Positions 14,651-20,583 of a DNA stretch of 21,700 nucleotides are shown piece after piece (position 1 is the first letter of the stretch; each line of letters starts with the position of its first letter). The notes beneath the pieces were generated by a model. That model was not told the DNA's origin, did no database searches, and saw only the letters and a program-made list of their open reading frames with translations. Location: positions 1 through 21,700 of the forward strand of contig CAVGBV010000039.1 of assembly GCA_963627615.1 (NCBI GenBank). Reading direction: 5' to 3'. The position numbers and the translations under genes were made by a program. Source of the DNA: Faecimorpha sp963627615. GTDB taxonomy: Bacteria > Bacillota > Clostridia > Lachnospirales > Bianqueaceae.

Positions 14651-16371
14651 TGCGTTTCGCCTCCTTCCTTGAGTTGAGAATGGAAGATATCCTGATATAT
14701 CGCGGAAGTCCGCATCAGCTGGTCATGGGTGCCGATGTCAGAGACGCGGCCGTTGTCCAATACCATAATCTGATCCGCGTCCCGGATCGAGGCAATGCGC
14801 TGCGCGATGATGATCTTGGTTACATGAGGGCATTCTCTGCGGAGAGTCTGATACAGCGAAGCCTCGGTTTTGAGGTCAAGAGCACTGGTCGCGTCGTCAA
14901 ATATCAGGATCTCGTGCTGTTTCAGCACGGCACGGGCAATGGCGATACGCTGCTTCTGACCGCCGGACAGGGAGTGGCCGCCTTCGGTAACGGCCGTATA
15001 ATAACCGTCGGGTTTGCCGCAGATGAATTCATCGGCCTGCGCGATTTGCGCGGCCTTTTTGATCTGCCAGGGGTCGGCGTCGTCCTGGGACCAGCGGATA
15101 TTCTCCTCGATACTGCGGGAATACATCTCTGCCTTTTGCATGACAATAGAGATTTTGTCACGCAAGGCATTTAGATCATAATCCTTTACATCGATGCCGT
15201 CTACCAGAATCTTTCCGGCAGTAACGTCATAGAAACGGGGAATCAGGTGGACCAGAGAACTCTTTCCACTGCCGGTCGCACCGATAATGGCCAGGGTCTG
15301 TCCCGGGCCGACAGAGAAGGAGAGATTCTCTAGTACATTCTGACCTTCGCTGCTGGGATACGCGAAGCTGACATTCTGAAACTCAACCGTACCGGCGGTT
15401 TCGGCAGTTCCGTCAAAATCACCGTTCAACAGCACCTCCGGATTATGAAGCACTTCATTGATACGGTCGGCAGATGCCTTGGCGCGGCTGAAAGTCTGAA
15501 ATATATTAGCCATAAAGGTTACACCGTGAAGGATCTGCGCCAGATATGTAATGGCGGCCATGGTGCTGCCCGGGGTGATGCTGCCGCCGGATCGGACAGT
15601 GTAGCCGCCGACAATGATCACCGCGACCACGCAGAGATTCAGCACGATATTGATGCAGGGACTCATAAACGCGAGAAGCGTCTGTACCCGGAGGTTCTCT
15701 TCGCACAGTGTCTGATTGGCCGCATCGAAACGTCCTAATTCATATTCTTCTTTTACATAGGCTTTGACGACTCGGGCACCGGCTACATTCTCCTGCATGA
15801 TGTGGTTGATGCCGTCCAGCTTTTTTTGTACCACCGAGAACAGCGGCGCGGTCCTCTTTAGGAAGAAAACAGCTGTCAGGATGACAAAGGGCAGGCCGCA
15901 GGCAGCGATTACGGCAAATCGCGGGGATTGCCGGTACAGCATGAAGATGCCGCCGAGGAACATGACAGAGTTGCGGATCAGACCGCGGACGCTCATCATC
16001 ACCATCTGCTGCACCTGCGTTACATCGTTGGTCAGTCGGGTGACCAGGGAGCCAGTAGAGATCTTATCCGTTTGCTGAAAAGACAGGTGCATGATTTTGG
16101 AAAAGACATCCTTACGCAGATCATTGCCGAAACTCTGTCCGGCCAGATTGGCAAATACACCGCATAACACGCCGCAGAGTCCGCCGACGATGACCGTCAG
16201 GACCATTTGGATACCGACACGGAGGATCAGAATGACATTGCCGCCCAGAACACCATTGTCTACGATGTTGGCCATCATATCCGGCTGGATGAGGTCCATC
16301 CAGACCTCACCGACCATAAACAGCGGCGCCAGCAGACAGAAAAACCAGTATTTTTTCAAGTATTTCAGCAT
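14647..16371 (-). CDS. ABC exporter half-transporter, degenerate ATP-site subunit
   Basis: The 574-residue protein has an N-terminal membrane domain (~1-310; begins MLKYLKKYWFFCLLAPLFMV) and an ATPase with Walker A GATGSGKSS (~362), intact signature LSGGQ (~464) and Walker B ILIFDDATSALD (~489). The catalytic glutamate is replaced by aspartate, and the switch histidine is Gln (IIAQRIASI). Both changes mark the inactive site of heterodimeric exporters. Its intact LSGGQ completes the active site of the 629-residue partner. The ATG overlaps the stop of the MarR gene (ATGCTGA, 7 nt), and its TGA overlaps the partner start. Confidence 0.92.
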   Translation of the reverse strand: MLKYLKKYWFFCLLAPLFMVGEVWMDLIQPDMMANIVDNGVLGGNVILILRVGIQMVLTVIVGGLCGVLCGVFANLAGQSFGNDLRKDVFSKIMHLSFQQTDKISTGSLVTRLTNDVTQVQQMVMMSVRGLIRNSVMFLGGIFMLYRQSPRFAVIAACGLPFVILTAVFFLKRTAPLFSVVQKKLDGINHIMQENVAGARVVKAYVKEEYELGRFDAANQTLCEENLRVQTLLAFMSPCINIVLNLCVVAVIIVGGYTVRSGGSITPGSTMAAITYLAQILHGVTFMANIFQTFSRAKASADRINEVLHNPEVLLNGDFDGTAETAGTVEFQNVSFAYPSSEGQNVLENLSFSVGPGQTLAIIGATGSGKSSLVHLIPRFYDVTAGKILVDGIDVKDYDLNALRDKISIVMQKAEMYSRSIEENIRWSQDDADPWQIKKAAQIAQADEFICGKPDGYYTAVTEGGHSLSGGQKQRIAIARAVLKQHEILIFDDATSALDLKTEASLYQTLRRECPHVTKIIIAQRIASIRDADQIMVLDNGRVSDIGTHDQLMRTSAIYQDIFHSQLKEGGETQ

Positions 16372-16802
16372 TGCTTCAGTTCTCCCCGGATGAAATCCGT
16401 CAGCCCATGAAGAAAATTCATCAGCTCCTGCTCGTGTTCAGCGCCTACAAATTCTGTGATGGCGTCATCTGCTTCGTCCAATCTCTGACGCAGACGGCAC
16501 GCCATATCCGTCCCTTTTTCGGTCAGATACAATCGGCGGCTGCGCTTGTCGGAAGGATCGCTCTCCTTGTACAGGTAATCCTCTTCTAACATACTTTTTA
16601 CCACCTGATTGATGGCGGAAGTAGTTACGCCTACAAAGTCAGAGATGCTTTTCTGACTGGAGCCGGGGTTGCGATACAAAAACATGATCACAGGCCGGTA
16701 AGAGTCAGGAATGCCCTCTGTCAGGGTAATCTCCCGTACATAATCATTCCATGCGCAGCGGGTGCGGGCAATGCCATGCATTAAGGTCCAACGTTTTCTC
16801 AT
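16365..16802 (-). CDS. MarR family regulator of the ABC exporter pair
   Basis: The 145-residue protein carries a MarR winged helix: IPDSYRPVIMFLYRNPGSSQ, KSISDFVGVTTSAINQVVKSMLEEDYLYKESDPSDKRSRRLYLTEKG. The DKRSRRLYLTEKG wing is a hallmark. The C-terminal helices form the dimer interface. The gene starts at an ATG after GGAG, leads the operon and overlaps the first exporter gene by 7 nt. By analogy with known marR-ABC operons it likely represses the exporter until a transported compound binds (inference). A palindrome just downstream of its -10 box is a probable binding site. Confidence 0.9.
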   Translation of the reverse strand: MRKRWTLMHGIARTRCAWNDYVREITLTEGIPDSYRPVIMFLYRNPGSSQKSISDFVGVTTSAINQVVKSMLEEDYLYKESDPSDKRSRRLYLTEKGTDMACRLRQRLDEADDAITEFVGAEHEQELMNFLHGLTDFIRGELKQC

Positions 16803-16817
16803 GTAATGTCTCCATTC

Positions 16818-16844
16818 GATTAAGATATAATTAAGAACTTAATC
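16818..16844. promoter_or_regulatory. Candidate MarR operator downstream of the -10 box
   Basis: GATTAAG (16818-16824) and CTTAATC (16838-16844) form a perfect 7-bp inverted repeat with a 13-bp spacer. Nested in it is TTAAG-AA-CTTAA (16831-16842). It covers the expected transcription start of the operon and differs from the motif at the other MarR gene, as expected for a separate regulator. Confidence 0.6.
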
Positions 16845-16847
16845 AAT

Positions 16848-16876
16848 ATTGTAAACGATTTCAAACCCATTGTCAA
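16848..16876 (-). promoter_or_regulatory. Promoter of the marR-ABC operon
   Basis: On the minus strand TTGACA (16876-16871) and TACAAT (16853-16848) have a 17-bp spacer, 45 bp ahead of the MarR start codon. Confidence 0.8.
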
Positions 16877-16962
16877 GTCCGTATCATAAAATTTTGATCT
16901 TATATGCGTTTCAGGCAAAAGTCACAGCAATCATCGCCGCGTCCGAGTGTCTTGGTCCTGTG

Positions 16963-17496
16963 CTAGTACAGCTTGGGGTGTAAGCCGTCATATGTAATGT
17001 CGTCACTGTCGCAGAAGCAATGGCACAGCTCCGGGCAGCCGTATTGGACACAGGCGTCATGATAGGGACACCGTGTCATATCGATCCGCCAGACGCCGCC
17101 GGAGGTCTGGAGGTTCCTTGCGGCAAAACCGGCCGTTTCACCAAACAATTTGGGCGTCTCCTTGGAAAAGATGGCGGGAATTCTGCGGTAGAGACCGGGA
17201 ATACGCATCAGCCAGAGAAAGATCTTTTTCAGCTTCCAGGCCCGCCGCTCCACGTAGCTGTGGACAGTCTGCAGCGCGTCTTCTTTTGGCATGACCTGCT
17301 GCAGGGTCTCATAAGCCGCGATGCCCGGCAGGATCTGACTCTCCAGGTGGCGCTGTTTTTGTGCGGACGCATCGGCATTCTCATGACGCAGCTGCGCAAG
17401 ACGGCTTGCGAACGCGGCGTTCAGGGCTTCGGCCTGTGCGGGAAAATCATTCTGAATGGTTTTTTGAAATTCTGTGGTCAGATAGCTTTGCTTCAT
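16963..17496 (-). CDS. ATC hydrolase-like protein (L-2-amino-thiazoline-4-carboxylate hydrolase family)
   Basis: The start at 17496 (MKQSYLTTEFQKTIQND) follows GGAGG by 5 nt, giving 177 residues. The N-terminal half is helical and charged. The C-terminal RIDMTRCPYHDACVQYGCPELCHCFCDSDD with several cysteines and DDITYDGL resembles the ATC hydrolase family, first known from the bacterial pathway that converts aminothiazoline carboxylate to cysteine. Many members in Clostridia have no tested activity, so the reaction is not assured. The gene is divergent from the Gfo/Idh/MocA gene and separated from it by 102 bp with a palindrome. The 160 bp downstream hold only the marR promoter; no terminator was recognised. 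Confidence 0.65.
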   Translation of the reverse strand: MKQSYLTTEFQKTIQNDFPAQAEALNAAFASRLAQLRHENADASAQKQRHLESQILPGIAAYETLQQVMPKEDALQTVHSYVERRAWKLKKIFLWLMRIPGLYRRIPAIFSKETPKLFGETAGFAARNLQTSGGVWRIDMTRCPYHDACVQYGCPELCHCFCDSDDITYDGLHPKLY

Positions 17497-17532
17497 AAGT
17501 ACCTCCAATGAAATGGAAAATCTTGAAATATT

Positions 17533-17544
17533 ATAACATGTTAT
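17533..17544. promoter_or_regulatory. 12-bp palindrome between divergent genes
   Basis: ATAACATGTTAT is perfectly symmetrical. It ends on the first base of the -35 hexamer of the oxidoreductase promoter and lies near a TATAAT-like sequence facing the ATC-hydrolase gene. A single regulator bound here could act on both genes (inference). Confidence 0.45.
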
Positions 17545-17572
17545 TGACAAAAAGAATACCAGATGTTATATA
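17544..17572 (+). promoter_or_regulatory. Promoter of the first Gfo/Idh/MocA gene
   Basis: TTGACA (17544-17549) and TATATA (17567-17572) are 17 bp apart. The gene starts 26 bp downstream after AAAGGAGGGGGG. Confidence 0.75.
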
Positions 17573-17598
17573 AAATATTATAAAGGAGGGGGGATACT

Positions 17599-18582
17599 AT
17601 GAAGTGGGGAATTTTGGCTACCGGCACGATTGCCAAAAAGTTCGTGTCTACGGTGAATCAGATGGGTACGGAAGGGCAACAGCTCGCCTCTGTGGGCTCA
17701 CGGCATTTGGACAGCGCAAAGGCTTTTGCTATGGAGTATGCGATCCCGAGCTACTATGGTTCCTACGAAGCTCTTGCCGCGGATCCGGAGGTGGAAGCGA
17801 TCTACGTTGCCACGCCTAACACCATGCACTATGAGAACTGCAGGCTTTGTCTGGAACACGGCAAGCATGTCCTGTGCGAAAAGCCTTTTACCATCAATGA
17901 AGAGCAGGCACGGGAGCTGTACCGCCTGGCAGAAGAGAAGCATCTCTTTATCATGGAGGCGTTCTGGATCTGGCTGCTGCCATTGTATGACCGACTGCGC
18001 CGCATCCTTGCGGCCGGGACAATTGGCCAGGTGAATCAGGTTACCTGCCAGTATGGATTTGTAGCCTCCGGGGCCCGCAAAGACCGTAAGTTCAATTCGA
18101 GCCTGGGCGGCGGCGCACTGTTGGACATCGGCATCTACAATCTGGGATTTCTGCGTATTCTCACCGGACAGGATCCGAAGAAGGTGGAGACCAAGGAAGT
18201 CCATATCAACGAGTACGGTACGGACGAATACAGCCGTTTGCTGTTGACCTATCCGGACGGCTGCACTGCGGAGTCGGTCCAGACGATCGGGCAGGAGCTG
18301 GAGCGCAACGCACGCATTGTGGGGACCAAGGGCAGCATTTTCCTGCCGGATTTCCAGCATGCCGAGACGATGACGCTGGAAATGGAAGGGTGTGAACCGG
18401 AGGTGATTCAGTGCCCGGTGGATATCAACGGATTTGAGTACGAGATTCGGGAAGTGAGCCGCTGTGTGACGCTGGGATACAGCGCCAGTCCCCGCTATAC
18501 TCCGGAAGACAGCCTGGCGCTGACTCGGCTGATGTATAAGATCCGCATGGACTGGAACATGAAGTTTGAAGGAGAGGCGTAA
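17599..18582 (+). CDS. Gfo/Idh/MocA family NAD(P)-dependent oxidoreductase, copy 1
   Basis: The 327-residue protein opens with a Rossmann fold (MKWGILATGTIAKKFV; the usual GxGxxA is here ATGTIA), then YGSYEALAADPEVEAIYVAT and the family motif CEKPFT with the conserved lysine. The C-terminal alpha/beta domain has GGGALLDIGIYNLGF, where the aspartate and tyrosine are typical catalytic-site residues. The family oxidises or reduces sugars, inositols and similar dehydrogenase substrates; the exact substrate is unknown. It has its own promoter and is followed by a second homologous gene ~220 bp later. No transporter or kinase for a sugar is adjacent. Confidence 0.88.
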   Translation: MKWGILATGTIAKKFVSTVNQMGTEGQQLASVGSRHLDSAKAFAMEYAIPSYYGSYEALAADPEVEAIYVATPNTMHYENCRLCLEHGKHVLCEKPFTINEEQARELYRLAEEKHLFIMEAFWIWLLPLYDRLRRILAAGTIGQVNQVTCQYGFVASGARKDRKFNSSLGGGALLDIGIYNLGFLRILTGQDPKKVETKEVHINEYGTDEYSRLLLTYPDGCTAESVQTIGQELERNARIVGTKGSIFLPDFQHAETMTLEMEGCEPEVIQCPVDINGFEYEIREVSRCVTLGYSASPRYTPEDSLALTRLMYKIRMDWNMKFEGEA

Positions 18583-18617
18583 GCGCGGTTTTTTGTCGGG
18601 AGGAGAAGGGAAGAACA

Positions 18618-18677
18618 CAATAGAAAAGCATCTCCTGGCGGACTTGTGAATGCTCGCTGGGGGATGCTTTTCTATTG
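18618..18677. repeat. Long 19-bp hairpin between the two oxidoreductase genes
   Basis: The arms 18618-18636 and 18659-18677 pair over 19 positions (15 perfect Watson-Crick pairs from CAATAGAAAAGCATC, then pairs including two G-U). The loop is 22 nt with a weak inner GCG/CGC stem. No T-run follows on the plus strand, so an ordinary terminator is not certain; it may be a processing site or a small mobile repeat. The rest of the 218-bp gap shows no clear promoter. Confidence 0.6.
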
Positions 18678-18800
18678 ATGTTTAGGATGTTTATGAAGCC
18701 TTCCTTTTGCAGACGGCCTACAACCATCCCGCAGGAGTAGCTGGATTATTTTAGAATCGCATATTAATGAAAATAGATTAAAGGAAAGCGAGGGAACTCT

Positions 18801-19793
18801 ATGGAGAATTGTCTTAAAGTAGGTATTTTAGGGGCCGGAGTTATTGCGGGATCCATGGCAAGGACGTTGAATGAGCTGTATAAGGATGGGAAAGCGTGTG
18901 CTTATGCGGTGGCATCCCGTTCGCAGGAGAAAGCATCCGAGTTCGCAAGAAAATGGAACATCGGAAAAGCATACGGCAGCTACGAAGAGCTGGCATCGGA
19001 TCCGGAGGTAGATCTGATCTATATCGCGACTCCGAATTCTCTGCATTATGAGCAGGCCAAGCTCTGCATTGAACATGGCAAAAATGTTCTGGTAGAAAAG
19101 CCATTTACAGCCAACGCAAAGCAGGCAGAGGAATTATTTGCGCTGGCAGAGAGGAACAACGTATTTATTACAGAGGCAATGTGGACACGCTATTTGCCAA
19201 GCCGTGAGATCATAACCGAATTGCTCCGAGAGGGAGCCATAGGTACACCGCAGGTTCTGGAAGCGGAATTTTCCGTGCAGAATTATGATAATCCGCGGAT
19301 TCATGATCTGATGCTGTGCGGAGGCGCATTGCTGGATCTGGGAGTATATGTGCTGACAACGGCTTCGATTTATTTCGGAGATCATATTGTGAGGACGGAA
19401 AGCTCCTGTCAGAAGTATCCAACCGGAGTGGATGCCGTGGATACCATTTGCCTGACCTATGCGGATGGCAATACTGCAAGGCTGCGCTGTTCGATGCTGG
19501 ATGAAAAGAAAAACTATGTAAAGATCAGTGGGACGGAAGGGGTTATTTCCTGGGAGAGCAATAACAATCCCAGAAATCTGGAGCTGCACAGTCCGGAGGG
19601 AAGTCTGATCCGTACAATTAGTCTCCCGCCACAGATCAGTGGTTATGAATATGAAGTGCTGGCATGCCGGGAAGCAATTGGTAAAGGACGAAAAGAGTGT
19701 GAGGAAATGCCTCACGCAGAGACTGTGATCATCATGAAGCAGATGGACGGACTTCGGGCACAGTGGGGTGTAAAATACCCCTGTGATGAATAA
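18801..19793 (+). CDS. Gfo/Idh/MocA family NAD(P)-dependent oxidoreductase, copy 2
   Basis: The 330-residue protein has the Rossmann motif GILGAGVIAGSMARTL, YGSYEELASDPEVDLIYIAT, VEKPFT and LCGGALLDLGVYVL. It aligns with copy 1 along its length by eye, with the same motif spacing, so the two are paralogs, but the N-terminal GAG motif here is more canonical. GCGAGGGAA precedes the ATG. The functions may have diverged: copy 1 reads FIMEAFWIWLLP and copy 2 FITEAMWTRYLP in the same substrate-side helix. Its end lies 19 bp from the convergent antitoxin gene. Confidence 0.88.
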   Translation: MENCLKVGILGAGVIAGSMARTLNELYKDGKACAYAVASRSQEKASEFARKWNIGKAYGSYEELASDPEVDLIYIATPNSLHYEQAKLCIEHGKNVLVEKPFTANAKQAEELFALAERNNVFITEAMWTRYLPSREIITELLREGAIGTPQVLEAEFSVQNYDNPRIHDLMLCGGALLDLGVYVLTTASIYFGDHIVRTESSCQKYPTGVDAVDTICLTYADGNTARLRCSMLDEKKNYVKISGTEGVISWESNNNPRNLELHSPEGSLIRTISLPPQISGYEYEVLACREAIGKGRKECEEMPHAETVIIMKQMDGLRAQWGVKYPCDE

Positions 19794-19812
19794 TGGGGCT
19801 TGGTAAGGATTT

Positions 19813-20055
19813 TCATTTTGCAAGTTCCTTATATACAGCCTTATTACGAGTAATTAATTTTTCTGATATAGCTAATACATCATCGGTTTGTGCAGCTAAT
19901 TGTTCATCAGCTTGATTGAATTCTAAGATTAGATAGCGAGGGGAGTTGTTTTTTAGAATTACGGCAGAACCGTACTGGTCAACAAGTCGTGCTACCTTAG
20001 AAAAGTTTTGATTGGCTTCGGAGATAGAAACCATTGTTTTGGTGTTGATATTCAT
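19813..20055 (-). CDS. Phd/YefM-type antitoxin, orphan
   Basis: The start at 20055 (MNINTKTMVSISEANQNFSK) is preferred because GGAGG lies 9 nt upstream; an earlier in-frame ATG at 20070 overlaps that site. The 80 residues fit Phd/YefM antitoxins: SISEANQNFSKVARLVDQYG and AVILKNNSPRYLILEF form the DNA-binding N-terminal part, and the charged C-terminal tail would wrap a toxin. No RelE/YoeB, Doc or ParE toxin frame follows; the next gene downstream is the convergent oxidoreductase. The antitoxin may be a relic of a lost toxin pair or serve as a stand-alone repressor. The surrounding DNA is distinctly AT-rich, suggesting acquisition. Confidence 0.8.
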   Translation of the reverse strand: MNINTKTMVSISEANQNFSKVARLVDQYGSAVILKNNSPRYLILEFNQADEQLAAQTDDVLAISEKLITRNKAVYKELAK

Positions 20056-20085
20056 ATTGCATACCTCCATTTATTCTATATAAAT

Positions 20086-20114
20086 ATTATATCCTTATTT
20101 TAGGATAAAATCAA
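20086..20114 (-). promoter_or_regulatory. Promoter of the antitoxin gene
   Basis: On the minus strand TTGATT (20114-20109) and TATAAT (20091-20086) are separated by 17 bp, ~30 bp from the ATG. Confidence 0.75.
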
Positions 20115-20121
20115 CCTAAAA
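20090..20121. promoter_or_regulatory. Overlapping inverted repeats on the antitoxin promoter
   Basis: TATCCT/AGGATA (20090-20095/20102-20107) and TTTTAGG/CCTAAAA (20098-20104/20115-20121) interleave across the spacer and -35 box. This is the layout expected for autorepression by a Phd-type protein. Confidence 0.5.
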
Positions 20122-20270
20122 TTTAATGGAAAAAACTATGAAAGATTAGGCGGTGATATTGAAACTTTTTTGATGTAGACTTTATAGTAAAGAATCAGAT
20201 ATTAAAGAATAGTGAAAAACTAAAACATTTTCAGATGCCAAGAAAGGATGCACTTAAAGTAATACATTGA
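20104..20270 (+). pseudogene. Possible decayed coding fragments in two frames
   Basis: A short open stretch at 20104-20178 reads KFNGKNYERLGGDIETFL and then stops. In the next frame, 20172-20270 reads DVDFIVKNQILKNSEKLKHF and continues through QMPRKDALKVIH before a stop. The composition looks protein-like, and the frames adjoin at a T-run, so a frameshifted remnant is possible. No start or ribosome site is present and I cannot assign a family. The rest of 20071-20436 has no gene. Confidence 0.25.
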
Positions 20271-20342
20271 TGATAAAAATGCTGAGTAGTAAGAAGTTTT
20301 AGTTTTCTACTAACAGGTAGTAACAACCTGCTCAATTCTGAT

Positions 20343-20413
20343 TTACCGCATTCGGTAATTTCAGAGCAAACTATAAAATGCCCAGAACCTCTTGCAAAAC
20401 AGGGCATTCTGGG
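20343..20413 (+). promoter_or_regulatory. Hairpin cluster ahead of the phosphatase fragment
   Basis: TTACCG-CATT-CGGTAA (20343-20358) is a small perfect hairpin. Downstream, AATGCCCAGAA (20377-20387) can pair either with GGGCATT (20402-20408) or, through CCCAGAA, with TTCTGGG (20407-20413). The two stems exclude each other. They lie 24-94 nt before the ATG, the 3' arms just ahead of the AAGGAG site. Confidence 0.35.
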
Positions 20414-20436
20414 GCCCAATAAGGAGAAACAAAACA

Positions 20437-20511
20437 ATGATCAAAATACTTTTCATCTGTCACGGCAGTATCCCAAGAAGCCACGAAAAAGCCTGTAATA
20501 TCAAGGCTTAA
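20437..20511 (+). pseudogene. 5' fragment of a low-molecular-weight protein tyrosine phosphatase gene
   Basis: MIKILFICHGSIPRS, with AAGGAG ten nt upstream, matches the start of LMW tyrosine phosphatases (usual form ILFVCxGNxCRSPMAE), including the CX5R phosphate loop and following Ser. Straight after RS the family sequence ends; it reads HEKACNIKA and stops at 20511 instead of the PMAE helix and ~140 further residues. The break at about 20482 faces the serine recombinase gene, so an integrated element probably interrupts the gene here. Two loop residues differ from the usual Asn and Cys, which may be natural variation or part of the junction. Confidence 0.6.
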
Positions 20512-20550
20512 CAGTCGTAAGGAACTATAAGTCTTGCGGTTTGGGCAGAG

Positions 20551-20583
20551 AACGGTGTGACCGTAAAGGTCACGCCGTTTTTC
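20551..20583 (+). terminator. Strong hairpin plus T-run at the element end
   Basis: AACGGTGTGACC / GGTCACGCCGTT (20551-20562/20568-20579) pair over 12 positions with one G-T, loop GTAAA, followed on the plus strand by TTTTTCTG. It overlaps the last codons of the recombinase gene. It would end plus-strand transcripts entering from the phosphatase promoter. On the minus strand it lacks a good T-run. Confidence 0.65.

Noticed and set aside
17698..18618. 306-codon minus-strand frame
   Set aside because: It is fully antisense to the first Gfo/Idh/MocA gene, which has clear motifs, a promoter and a ribosome site.
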